NCBI GenBank assembly: GCA_963377175.1 | Contig: CAUJNA010003002.1 | Span: 193,501 to 257,500, forward strand | Direction: 5' to 3' | Source of the DNA: Effrenium voratum | Lineage: Eukaryota > Sar > Dinophyceae > Suessiales > Symbiodiniaceae | Length of the DNA stretch: 64,000 nt | Shown: positions 20,488-32,800 of the stretch, in pieces | Numbering within the stretch: position 1 is the stretch's first letter | Layout of the letters: each line of letters opens with the position of its first letter | The notes under the pieces: model-generated | Seen by the model: only the letters and a program-made list of their open reading frames with translations | The model's database searches: none | Told to the model about the DNA's origin: nothing | Translations under genes and position numbers: made by a program

Positions 20488-21927
20488 TTTTACGGCCGGA
20501 ACACTGGCAAGTTTCTGGTGGCAGGCGCGCTCTCCCTTCTTTTGGCCCTCGTTTTGGGCCAGCCAATTTGTGGAAAGGCGATGTGTCGGTTGGCCTTCAA
20601 AACGGAACGCCGTGAGAAGGGGAGGTCAGCTTCAGAGACCTTGCAGCATCCAACAAAACAGGCGAACGAAGTTGAAGACTGTCCTTAAGGGAGGAAGGGG
20701 CGATCGAGTGGCTTGGAAACGATCAATTTAAAACCTCCCAGGTTTGAGCGGTTGTTTGACCTGAGTCGTTGGGATCTTTTGCTTGATGGGTTCCAGCCTC
20801 AAAACGGAAGCCCTCTTGCCCATGGTTTCGGTGCGTTTTGGTTTCTGGATTTCCATTTCTGTGCAGATTGCCCTCTTTGTCCTTCCACACGCCAAAGGTT
20901 ACTGCTTCACTCGGCAACCCGTTTGTCAGGCATTTCAAGCCCCTTTTGGGGGAGGGGCACTTGAACCCCCCATTGGACATTGTGGCCGAACAAGCGGGCC
21001 ACTGAAAGACATGCCTACATCCATGATGTTTCAGATTACAAACATCCGGCGCTTGTAGCTTTTGTTTGATGCATGGTGCGGTGGATGCTGAATACTGCAA
21101 GTCAACAACCCGCATTCGACCACAAACCATGCCAATTTACTTTGAATCAGGGGCTTCCCGGGTCTTCTTGCTTGCAATACATTACATCATCCACCGTACT
21201 ACCTTTGTCTCCAAGCCATCCCTCGCCCATCGCTCGGGCAGCCGTCAGCAGTTGCGCTAGGAAGACGAGCCGCGGAGTCGCACGTCCCAAAGATGGGCGC
21301 GGCCCGGGCGGCGAGAGGAAGAGGAGATGCCGAGCCGCGCGCTCAATATGGCATGACTGGGGTGTGTCTTCTCTAGGAGTTGGACCCCCAACATGGTGGT
21401 GTTTTCCTTTGGTTTTGCTTTAGAAGACGGGCACACTCAACAGAAGACACAGCCATGTGCCCAACATCTTTTTGAGGTTGGTTCGCCTTAGGGGTCCAAC
21501 ATTGAACTCAGTCTGGCAGTGAAGCCCTTTGGCTCGGGTTGCCGTGCTTTCGACATGTCAAATGGCTTGCGCCGCGCAAGCTGACAGAGTTGGTGAGCCA
21601 CGCGCAATATTCACCGGCAGAAAGAAACCAAGCTTAAGACACAGCTGTGAGGGACAACGCCATGGCCGAAAATCTGGCGGCACCTGGAGCCCACGCCAGA
21701 AGGGCCAACGCTTTTCATTGTGCCAAATTGCAATGCCCTCGCTCAATATTGCAAGTCACCACAAGCCCGCGGCAAGTGTTGTTCGTTCCTGTGCGACCAT
21801 GGGCAAATTATCCTGCACCAGTTGGGATGGATGAAACGATGAACCCCCTTCACAAAAGCTTGGTGTTCGCCACATTCTGCAAGGGAACCAGGCTCAAACC
21901 CCTGTAACTTGTAACTCACCACAGCAT

Positions 21928-22135
21928 CATACTGTGGATGGTTGCGAACTTCTGCACCACTTAAGAAAAACATTGGAAAAAACGATGTCCTGGTGAATAC
22001 CAACAAACAAAGGTCTTGTGAATACCAACAAACGTGAAGGTTTCCATGGCTTCCAAGTGGTGAACAAACGTGGATGGTTTCCATGGCCTCCACGTGGCGC
22101 CAAAGGGATGTCGCAACCCTCCACAGGGATCCTTG
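21928..22135. repeat. Diverged family B MITE, internally duplicated
   Basis: Left end CATACTGTGGATGGTTGCGA, right end GTCGCAACCCTCCACAG. The GAATACCAACAAAC module of the family appears twice and a TTTCCATGGC module twice, so the copy is longer (about 205 bases) than typical ones. Confidence 0.6.
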
Positions 22136-22208
22136 CCGTTGCGGCTTCCTGGAGCCCAGGCGGCGACACGCCGGAGGAGCTCTGGGTGCTGCGTGCCCCG
22201 TTTTGCCA

Positions 22209-22260
22209 CCGGGGGGGGGGGGGGAGAGGGGTGGGAGAGGGGGGGGGGTGGTTTTGGGGT
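22209..22260. repeat. G-rich run
   Basis: G tracts broken by single A or T residues; four or more runs of at least three G suggest quadruplex-forming potential on the + strand. Confidence 0.8.
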
Positions 22261-24515
22261 GGCGCAGGCGGTTTGCAGTGGATTTGGGTCCATTGGCTGT
22301 TTTTTTTTTCCTTCTTTTGTTTCTTCTTTCTTTCTGTTTTTGTTCTTTTTCAAGGGGGCTTAAGCAAGTGCAAGACTTTGATCCAAATCGGCATGTGGTT
22401 TTGGATTTCTTGGTGAACTTCCAACCTGAATGTCGTTTTGGTTGAAAAGGTGCGCATTCTCCCACTAGCCAGCAGAAGGTTCAAGCCGACACCCACATAA
22501 GGACTGGGTACCAGAGCTTTGTCGTTTGTCGGACTTCAAGTCTGGAGTCGAGGGAAGCTTAACTAGCGCCGGCTCTCCAACACAGCCCGGAAATGCTGGC
22601 AATTGCTTGTCTGGCTCAGGTTTTCTGGAGGTGAGCGAGCAAAACTGTGATATGTTTTGATTGATGGGCCTGTTGAGCTTTCCCTTTGCCAGAGTCGCCA
22701 AAGTGACTAGACGTCCATTGGCGCCTCAGTGGGACAGTTATGCATTGAGTTTTTTACTTTGATTTTCCCAGGGAAATCCCTGGGTTTGAGTCTACCTTGG
22801 GACAGTCCAAAAATGAATCTGCCAAAGGCTGTGAACATTCTGGGACTGAACCATGGGATGAACGTTTGGACATGGCAACTGAGAATATCAACAAGTAGTC
22901 TGCTTGAAGTGTGGGAGGAGACAGGGGGCGAAAAAAAGCAATGGGCTCACGCAAGGTTCCCGAGTCCATCTGGGGAACAAAGAATATTGCCCCATCAAAA
23001 GCCCACAAGTGTAAGAATGCCTATATTCAACTGGACGTGCGTTGCCTGCAAAACCCACCTGTGTGTTTTGTCCCATTGAAAAGGTGCAACACTGAGGAGT
23101 CGCCCTCTTTGCCCCCAGGCAGGAGGGTCAATGGGGCACTTGCGGGGAAAAACACCTCAAACAAGCAGACACAATTCCTCAAGAAACAAGAACGGCAGGA
23201 GTGGCAGGAGGGTCAATAGAGGACTTGCAGGGAAAGACACGTCTCTCCTTTTTTTGGGATTACAAAAGTACCCTCTGGCGTTCTCCTTCTTTTCGAGAAT
23301 AAAAGTTCTCGAGCAAGAGACTTTTGAAACCCACCGGCGTCAGAGTTGCCCAGACGATTTCGAGTCCGCCAGGTGGAGGTATCTCCGGGCCGCAACGTGC
23401 CGCTTGGCAGTTCGACAGGGCCAGGAAAGGGGGGTGCGGCCGGAAGGGGGGGGGGGCGGGGGAAGTATTTGGGTGCGTTCTTTTAAGGCTCGTTGCCCTT
23501 TCTCTTGGCTTGGTTTTCTCGGGAAACCAAACGGAAGACCACGGTTTCGCCCTCTCCGCCCCCCAATCTAGACATGTTCCCCCCCTTTTGTGCCTTGCAC
23601 CTTGCTGCCTTCGGTGGTTCAGGGGGGTGCGGTTCAAACTGTCAGGTGGGCGCAGCTAGCTTCGGGGCCATCCAAGAGTCCGGTCAGATTTCTCCGTTTG
23701 GAGAGGTCGACCGTTCAGGCACTGCTTCGGTATTTGTTTGGTGAGGGTCCTGTTTGGCTCAATTCCCTCAGGCAACCTCGAGTTGCCGGGTTTGGACTTG
23801 CTGCAGGTTCGAGCCCTTGGTTGACAGTATGAATCAACCGGGAAGAGGCGTCTAAAACTTCCCCTCACGCTGACGCTTTTTCCGTTGACCCACCGCTTGC
23901 GACACGAACCGGCCCCGAAACCGAGGCGCCCGAAAACACCCCTTTCACTCCTGAACCTTTGGCACCGGAAAAAAAAAAAAACGGAGCCCACCAGATGGGC
24001 GCCATGTCTTCTTGAGGAAGGCCAAGCCGAAAGGAAGGCTTTTGCGCTGAGGCTGTGGGCTTCCTTGGGGGGCTCCTATGCCAGGCCGGGAGTCATTTCC
24101 ACAAAGGATCTCTCAGATTTCTGGGGGTGGATGGGTGGATCCTGGGGTGGCACCGTGGAGAACGCGGAGGTCTTCGAAGCAACTTTTGAGGCTTGAGGAA
24201 AAACAAACATGAGAAGGCAGAGAGGCATCTAGTTGTTGGCATTGTCAGATCTGCAGCTTGCTTGCCCTGATTTCTGGGGCTCTTGCAGCTGCTATGCAGT
24301 TTTCGCCACAAATGTTGGGTTACAAGCCCCTGCGACAATTCATTGGAGGGTTTGCTCCCAAGACAAAGAACGGTAGACGCCATGCGATGTCAACCAGTCG
24401 AAACCAGGGATGGGCAAGTTGGGGAGAAAGAGAGGCAGGTTGTATGGCGATTGAGTTGTTTTTAGACCATAGTGCTTCATTGCTCTGTTGAAACAAGTGC
24501 CAACCACCAGGAGGA

Positions 24516-24617
24516 AACCGATCTGAAGGGACATTTGTGAGATGGGTTTCTTGCATCTGGTTGAATCGCTTTGAGATCGGGAGGAACCTGATCTGAAGGG
24601 ACATTTGTGGGATGGAT
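24516..24617. repeat. Direct repeat, ~35 bp, two copies
   Basis: GATCTGAAGGGACATTTGTG followed by R-GATGG occurs at about 24522 and again at about 24590, each preceded by a GGAGGAA-like stretch. No function is evident. Confidence 0.7.
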
Positions 24618-24639
24618 GTGTTGCTTTGAGTCTTGGGCT

Positions 24640-24779
24640 TTGAGCTCCTCTCGACTCCGACAATTCAGCATCTGTCTGTCGAGCTCGGGGACCTCGCGCG
24701 ATCTCGCGCCGGCCAGCCGGAGCACAGCGCCAAGTTGGCGTAGGCAGACGAGGCATTGCCATCTCACCACTCTGCACAT
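24640..24779 (-). CDS. Possible minus-strand exon, unknown
   Basis: The minus strand reads RQLGAVLRLAGARSREVPEL and DRQMLNCRSREELKAQD with about 70% third-position GC. If real it would be the only good minus-strand spliced exon in the window, divergent from the J-domain gene 345 bases away. Competing + strand frames are weaker. Confidence 0.25.
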
Positions 24780-25049
24780 GGCTCGAGTGTCACATTCAGC
24801 CTCTCTTTCTTTTAAGAAAGGGATTCAGAAAGGGGCCGGCGAGACATGGGGGAAAAAAAGAGAATCCACCGAGGCAGGGTTCCCAGCAAATCGCTGTTCG
24901 TGTGTTGCTTTTCTGGGCGCGCCCAAAAGGGGAATCCGACTGTTTAATCAAAACAAAGCATGGCGATGGCCTCAGAAGGTGTTGGCGCAATGTGATTTCT
25001 GCCCAGCGCTCTGAATGTCAAAGTGATGAAATTCAAAGAAGCGCCTGTC

Positions 25050-25077
<28 letters not shown>

Positions 25078-25080
<3 letters not shown>

Positions 25081-25123
25081 CAGCCAAATGCCATAAAAGG
25101 AAACGCCACAAACAGCGGCGGCC
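25078..25123 (+). promoter_or_regulatory. 5' leader of the J-domain gene
   Basis: AG dinucleotides at CTCTTAAG (25071-25078) and GCAG (25080-25083) are possible trans-splice acceptors. The start codon context is GGCGGCCATGG, with G at +4 and a purine-poor -3 (G at -3 by counting GCC). The upstream pyrimidine tract is weak, so the acceptor choice is uncertain. Confidence 0.3.
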
Positions 25124-25246
25124 ATGGACGAGGGCAGCCACTACGCGGTGCTGGGGCTGGCAGTGGATGCCTCCCCGGAAGAGGTGAGGAAGGCGCACAA
25201 GAAGCTGGCGCTGAAATGGCATCCCGACAAGGCGGGGGAAGAGAAG
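25124..25246 (+). CDS. J/beta-helix/WW gene, exon 1
   Basis: Starts at the ATG in GGCCATGGAC. Encodes helices I and II and the HPD loop of the J domain (residues 1-41). Donor GTCTCC, phase 0. Confidence 0.85.
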
Positions 25247-26768
25247 GTCTCCGCTTTCTTTATTCCTTAGGGGGGGGAGTTAGTTAGAGCTTTTTGTTTT
25301 GGGGGGGGAGGGAGGAGTATTATTTTTTGGAGTGGATGGCAGTTGTTGGAGGAGTCTTTTTTTTGTTTGAGGGGAGGGAGGCGTAATATTTTTTGAAGGT
25401 TCACGGGGTGTTTTGTTGGTTGGGGGTGCGTATCGGTTGCGTGGGAGTGATTACTATTGCTGAGGAAAGTGTGTATCATCAAGCTAACTCCGCTAAACTC
25501 GATGTAGGAAATTCGCCCAGTCGTTGACGAGTCAGCAAGATTGCGCCCAAAAGAAAGTCAACCAACGAATTGGTAGCTTTCCTCGTATTTTCTCTGCCTG
25601 CACCGTCAACACACAACTTTTGCACAAAGTACATACACTTATGTTTTGCCAAATGAGTCGTCGAGCGTAGCCAACTTTTCCCTTTTGACCCTCTTCCCCT
25701 TTACCATCTTTCACCAGGTCGGGTTTCGGGCGAAGAGCGGCAGGTTTTGGCTCCGGACGAGATCGCCCTGCGGGTGGCCACCCAGCAGTTCCAGCTCGTG
25801 CAGGCCGCCTATGAGGCAGGGCCCCCGAATTGGCAGGTTGGCACCTGGCTGCCAGAAAGGTCCATAAAACAATAGACATCTTTGGAATGCGAGTAGAACC
25901 AGAAGTCGCTAGGTTTTGCGCACACAGTTGTGTGTTACGATTGGCATTTTCCAAACGTCATGAGCATCTGCAAGGTTTGTGCATTCGACACCCCAAGAAG
26001 CACATTTGCAAGCTGAGCTGCTAACCGTTGTCAGAAAGCAAACACATGTGACATAATCGGAAACGTATTATCAGGGCACTTGCCATCAGGGCTCTTGCCA
26101 TCAGTCCCAACTCTAAATCAATTGCTTGAAGCTAGCACTGGGTCGGAAGTGGCCTATCCTTGTCTACAACTTCATTATCAGGCTTACATTGCAGTCATCT
26201 TGTGGAAAACAATGGCAACTACCATCTAGAAACAACATTCATCTTTGTTGATTGGGCGAAGCCAGGCTCTCTTCCATGGTATGACGCGATTGGACTTTGT
26301 GATTCCAAGAATCAGTCGGAGCTGTGAAACGAGGCTTGAAAATGGGTAGGTATTTAAGGTAGGTAGGTTAAACTCCTTTTCGGAGGAACCGTGCAACCAT
26401 TGTACGAGTCAAGAAAGAAGCAAAGCAAGCTTTACGGCCGCATCAAAAAGCCCTGGCAAGTATTTGATACCCCAAAAGTTGGTGCTGCCGACCAAAGCTT
26501 GGCCCCAACTAAAACTGACACCCATCTCAAGCCCGATTGTTTTGCCCGAAGGGCCCATTTGTTCTGGGCAAAACATAAAAAGGGACCTGTTTGATGATGG
26601 TGCTTGGCTTGGGGATTCCAAGTTTCCAATTTTGTGAATCACCATTTGTGCGGGATGGTGTTAGCAGTTGCTGTGGAACCAAAAAATGCCTTGAATTGGG
26701 TGTGCCTGTTTTTGAGGTACTCCTTTTTCGCTGGTTTGAAAGGGACACTAAAAGGAACACTGTCGCGC

Positions 26769-26827
<59 letters not shown>

Positions 26828-29800
26828 GCAATATTAACATTGTTATTATTATCATTATCATTACTACATTTGTTTTTCTATGTGTGTTGGGGGGTCCAAG
26901 TTTTACAAACAAACACACACACACACACACAGAGCCACCAGCTTCAGAGGTCCTCTCCGACGAGCGCCAGCGCCGGCGCTACGACGAGACCTTGGGCCTC
27001 GAGCGCCGGAAGGCGGCGAAGTCCGACGGGGGCGCCGCGGCCAGCTGGGCCCAGAGCGATGCGGTGTGCTTGAAGGAGGGGCCTGGGGCCCGGGGGGGAG
27101 GGGGGGGTGTGGAGGGGAGCGAACATGAAATTTCTGGGAACTTTGCAGCCACCAAGTTTGATGTTTGCAGGTGTGAAGGGTTTCCATGGGAATTTTTCAG
27201 CCATGACCTTCTTTTGATACTTGCAGGGGAATTGAAACATTCCGATTGGGTTTCTTGGGTGGTGCAAAGTTTCGGCCATCCACAGTATGGTTGTCCTGGG
27301 CCGACTTAAAGGGTTCGGGTACGGCAGGTAAGTGAGTAACCATGGTGTGAGCCCACTTAAGTGTCCTAAGTGGATAACCAGGCTTACTAACCACTTGCTG
27401 GGTACCCGGTACCCTGCCCCTTGAAGTAGGGGCCTCGTAATAAGCCCTAGGGCCGAATCGTGTTCTTTTTGGCTGACACGGGTTTGCCTCAAAATAGGGA
27501 AGCCTTTTTTGTTGTCAATTCGCATTCCCCTTGAAAACACCTCTCCTAAAAAGGGTACCATCAAACACAGGCATGCCCATACTAGTTTGCAACCACCTCC
27601 TTTAGGAGGGAGGTATGATTCATTTGTGGTCTATTTGGCAACCACGTTTTTTGGGGTATTCTTTAAGAAAGTGTAAAGAGTCTTGCTCGAAATGTACATT
27701 CTAGGTGTCTATGGCAGTGGGCGGGAAAGGGGAGGGGCATATTGTGGCTCTTTGTCTGTTTTGTTTGATTTGGCGGTCAATTGATATGTTCTTATTGTTG
27801 CCACGCAGAAAAGAACACCCTATGGGGTTACATCTGTGTCTGTTGTTCTTTAGGCAACCCCCGCAAAATGATGGTTTTCCTTTGGTTTCCCTTTAAACCA
27901 ACCCCAAAAAAGGTTCCCTCGAAAACTCAAACAAGAGGGCCGATTTTCCAAAAGAACCAGCTGGACACCCGGCATTACTCCCTCCCTCGCGCCTCAAGCG
28001 CTCCTGCCAGAGGTGCCGGCGGAGGTGGCGACCATTGCTGCGGCGGTGGACCGGTTGTCGGCCAAGGGGGGCCTCATCTCTGTGGCTAAGGGCACCTACG
28101 AGGCGCGCGTGTGGTGGGGTGAGGTGGGGTGGTGGTGAAGGGGGGCGGTGGGTGCGTGACGTTGGGGCGATGTGCACTTGGAGTTTCGAATTTGCAGCAC
28201 CAAGCAACAAAGAAATACAAGGCTTTTTGAAGAAGGGGGGTGGGCGCAGCGGGGGGTCAAACTTGCAAGGGACGGAAGTTGTTTCATTTCACACCTGGTT
28301 CTGGGCTCCTTTGACCCCCAGTTTTTGGATGGCGTCCTTACAGCATTACCATCAATCACTTTTGCGGGCCACCCTCCGTTTCACACTGACCTCTCCAGTG
28401 CGGCCACGAAGGTGGCCGAGTTCTTCAACCTACTTTTCTGGATTCGATATATGTCCCTTGAAGCCATTTAGCCCCTTCAGCCACGTGGGTTTTCCCTTCA
28501 CCCCCTCAAAGACGGAGCCGCCTTCCTATCTGCCCGAGTCAGGGCCTGGTGGTGGTGTCGAAGCCCTTCGTGCGTCTCGTTGGGGAGGTGGGGGCCGTGC
28601 TCCGCGGCCAGGCCGAGAAGGGTGCAGCGCATGTGGCGGGGGGTGAGTTTGGAAAAATCCAGGGGATCTTTCGAAGTGTTGCCGGCCAGGATTGTTTGAA
28701 CGAGGGGTATGAGTCGAAATTCACCCACCAGGTGGGGTTTTGGGCTGCGTTTCGAAGAATCCCAGGATCTTTCGAATTGTTGCTGGCCAAGTAGGCTGGC
28801 AGATTATGACTTGGGTATGAGTCAAATTCAATCACCAGGGGACCGCAGGATGCAGTCTCTGTTTCCGAATGCCAGGGTTCCATCTAGGGGGGAAAAGCAG
28901 AGGTCAAAACAGCGGTTTTCCGCTTGGGTGAGGTAGCGACGGCTTTGGTTCGTTTCTGCAGGAACCACAAGAGGATGGTATTTTGTTTGATTCCTTTCCA
29001 GAGCTGTTTTCCACCCAGGTTGGGGTAGCTTTGTAGTAGTTTGTTGGAAGAGGAATTGCCTTTAGACAATTGGGGATGCCTTTCGTTTCCTCACTTTGCG
29101 GCAACAGTTTTTTGGAGTTTGCCGCCGAATTCAGCCACAGCTCCCTTACCCCCCGATGCGATGCGACCCAGCGGCCAGGTGGTCTTCCGTGAGTGCGCCA
29201 CTGGGGCGCGGCTGCAGAACTTCCAAGTCCTGGCCCAGTGCAGCGGAGGGGCGGTGGATCTGAAGGGCGTCAAGGCCAGTGCCATTTGTACCCCCCCGGT
29301 GGTCCCTCGCGCGGTTTTTTGCGGTGCTTTTCGGTTTTTTGTTTGTCTTGCGCAAGAGAGTCGCTCTTCCGAAAATTGGGTTGGCAGCCGTTTTCACCTG
29401 CTTGCAGCCGGGCGCGCGTGCATGCTCCAAACTGCTGTCAGAAGTGGCAAAGCCTGGCGTGGTCAAAGGTCTTCACGCCTCAAACTGCAAATGATCCAGC
29501 GGGGCAATGCAGTTGCAAGAAGCAGACGCGCTGACCCTGTCTTCTTCATTTTGGCCCATGTTTTGTTCACACCATTTTGGACAAATCTATGGCTATCAAT
29601 TTTTTGAGGTCTTGCAAAAGCCCTAGAGCTGGTCCTAGACACGGGTGTCCTTTTATAGGCGCCCCCCAAAATAGTGGTTTTCCTTTCGGTTTCCTCAAGA
29701 AACGGGCTCAGACGAAGAAGGCTAGAGGACCCTGACAGCTGGGTCGAAGATCCTGCGTTTGGGATTTCGGCCCAGGTTCCAGGCAGGTTCCGGGATTGGG

Positions 29801-32800
29801 CTTATCATGCGTTGTTTGTTTGTTTGTTTGTTTGTTTGTTTGTTTGTTTGCTTGCTTGCTTGCTTGCTTGTTGGTTGGTTGGTTGGTTGGTTGGTTGGTT
29901 GGTTGGTTGGTTGGTTGGTTTGGGGTGGTTCATTGTGCCTTGGTCTATTTGTTTGTGTGTGTGTGTGTGTGTGTGGGTGTGTGTGTGTGCTTGTTTTTGT
30001 GTTTGTGCAGTTTCTTTCGGCGAGTGGTAATTAGCGGTGCATGCAGCTTCCCGACGTCAGGGCGACGTGGAGATCGAGGGCTGCGAGATCAGCAACGAAT
30101 CCTCCGCGGGTTTGGTGCTCGCAGCTTCGGCTGTGACGATTGGGAGAGAAGAGCTCTGGGTTTCCCATGGATGTCCAAGCAACGTCAGGCAAGTAGGTTA
30201 TACCCATGGTTGTAACTTAGGCAACTGGGGTTGGTCCCATAAGAGTCATGAGTCATGAGTTTATAAACTACTTACTAAGTTGGTTGAACTTCCAAGTAAA
30301 TCTCGAAGGGTGGCGTTTGGGGAGTGAGGGTCATGGTGCTCTCTTCCAAGAACCATGCAAGTGGACTTTTTGGGGCGTTTCCAAAAGGAGAGTAGTCGCG
30401 CAACACCCTTCTGTTGGCTTCCATGATTGTTGGAGGGGGGGTATCTCGAGTCCTTAAGGCTTATTAGGGGCTTATCCTTGGCTTGGCTTATCTGAAGGTC
30501 TGCGATTTTCGGTCGGGGGGACCAGCCCGAAGGCAACAGAAGGCTTCGCTTGCAAAAGTCGAAAGGTCATGCTGCCAGTTTCCCTGAACCAGGATCTTTT
30601 GGGGAAACACCCTGAACCAGGATGGCGGATGTCAGGTTCAAATGGCCCAGGGAATTGTTGCAAGCGCATACACGCGTTCTGCCGCAAAGGCTACGTGGGT
30701 CAGTCACTGGCGATTTCACTATTTTTAACACAATCAGATTGACTTGACAGTCTCCCAGTCGATTTCTTCCAGCGGTTCGCAAAATGGATCGTGTCTCCAA
30801 ACACGTTGTTTTGGGGTGATTTGCATTTTGAGATTCCTACCCGGCCGTTCATCGTTTCGACTTGGGCCAAACAGGGCGCTGAGTTGGCTCTCTGGATAAG
30901 GAACACGCAGGAGCGGTTGGCATCAACCCATTGGCGTAAAGCATGCTCACCAGGTCCTTTACTCGCTTTTTCTTCTTCCCCTTTTGCTGATGGCAACCGC
31001 TTCAAGCCAGGCCTGGGTAAGTAGCTTTGCTTGGCTTCTCCATCCTAGGCCTCCCACGAATCGCGGTTTCGGCCCACAGCGCAAGATGTTCGGTTTCCAG
31101 ACCGCAGAAGAAAGAAAAATAGCATATAAACAGCTCTGGGCCGTGTTTCTTTCTTTTCGCCGTGGGTGAACCCCCCGCAAACACGGGCGGGGCATCCACC
31201 GAAACACCGCTTCGCCTCCTCGCTCGGCTGAGCTGCGAGTCGCGAGGGGAGCGATGGATTCCGAAGTCAGGAGGCCTGCTGGGGCCAGGTGGCGGTGAAG
31301 AGCTGCCGCATCGCGCAGTGCAAGTTCGACGGGGCGCGCCTTCGGAGAGTCGGCCGTCGGGAGTGGCTTGGTGGGGGGGAGAGAAGCAGACCAAAGGCGC
31401 AAGGAGGCGATCGATTTCGCGGACTTTTGCTTGATTTAGAGTGGTGGTTTGGTTTGGTTTCCCACTCCTTAACTTGCTTCCCCATTTTTCTCAGCTGTCA
31501 GTCCGGGTTTGTGGCTTCGTGGTTTTCCGTTTCGCAGAGTCTTGGAAAGGGACAATGGTTGACATAGGTCTTTGCTGCTTTCGTCAGATGATGGATAGAT
31601 GAATCCAGGGACAACCGTCTTTTCCTTCTAAGCCTGGTTTCCATTTCGCTATCTGCCAGGTATGGAGGCTTATATACCACCAATACGAGCTGGTAAGGCA
31701 GTATACCGATATACCCCTTAAAACGGTGGTATATAACCTCCATACCTCAGACACCCCTACCACGTGTTTTGCAGGGACGTCGGAATTGTGCAGGTTGGGC
31801 TGCACCAACTGGACGCTGCAAAAATCGGAGCCATGGCGAGCGGAGGATGCCGGCTGACCTTGGAGCAGTGTGAGGTGGGTTGGGAAGGGGAGGGGAGGCG
31901 GGAGAAGCAGGGGGGTGGTGGGTGGTAGCTGGGTGGTGTTGGTGACTGGGTGGTGGGTGGTGGGCGGGGGCGGGTGGTGGGTGGGTGGGTGGGGGTGGGC
32001 GGTGGGTGGGGGTGGGCGGTGGGTGGGTTCAAGGAAAACCCATGAAGAAGGGGCTCTTGCCAGACCTGCCTATTTTGTGGGGGGAGGGTTGTCGCCGTGA
32101 AAGTTGTCATCAGCTCACCAGTGGATAAATTGATCTCAGGCATGATGAAGGTTCTTTGCGAAGGGGTTCCTTATCTTCACTTGGTGAATTATTCTTAGCA
32201 TGGTTGGCAGACGCGGATGGTTTATCTAGCGCGAAGGAAGAAGCAGAATAAGAAGAATACTATTAATAGGAAGAAGAAACATAAAAAGGACAAGAAGAAG
32301 AAGGAGGAGGAGAAGAAGACGAAGAAGACAAAGAAGAAGAAGAAGCAGAAGAAGAAGAAGAAGAAGAAGAAGAAGAAGAAGAAGAAGAAGAAGAAGAAGA
32401 AGAAGAAGAAGAAGGAGAACACATGTTGAACTTGCCCAGTTGATTGCAATAACAGAACAGGGAAGCCCTTACTTGGTGGTTTGGGTGGGAGAAGGGCCAA
32501 TGCAAGCTTTCAGAGCTCATCCCTTCACAACACATCCTCTTCTTCCATTTAACAAGCTTTGGTTTGGTAGGTGCCTTCGTGGGGTTCTCCCGTTTTTTGG
32601 AGAACCTAGAACCTTCAAACGACTTCATCGGCATGTCCCCCCATGAGACGCGCCGCCCCCGTTTGCTGTTTGCTGATGTTGTTCCGCCAGGCAGCACCCT
32701 CGTCGTGTTTTTTTTTTGTGCGAAATCACATTATTTGTGTTGTTCGGATTCCCTCCTTTTAGACTCTCCACCAAGCAACGGACCGAGCGACTGTTTTGGA

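Larger units (their letters stand above)
20500..24600. other. Low-gene stretch with a few doubtful exons
   Basis: Candidates were noted at 21.20-21.35 kb (GC-rich, all frames ambiguous), 22160-22191 (GDTPEELWVLR after a GGAGCCCAG acceptor) and 23348-23435 (three competing readings, one being RRFRVRQVEVSPGRNVPLG). None could be chained. Long minus-strand frames over 21.7-22.5 kb are driven by the G-run and repeats. Confidence 0.3.

Noticed and set aside
19363..20688. 441-codon + strand open frame taken as one gene
   Set aside because: It fuses a microsatellite, kinase exons, introns with family C and B elements and unrelated sequence. Only parts of it are coding.
21743..22465. 240-codon minus-strand ORF
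   Set aside because: Crosses a diverged MITE and the G-run; proline-rich only because of the G-run.
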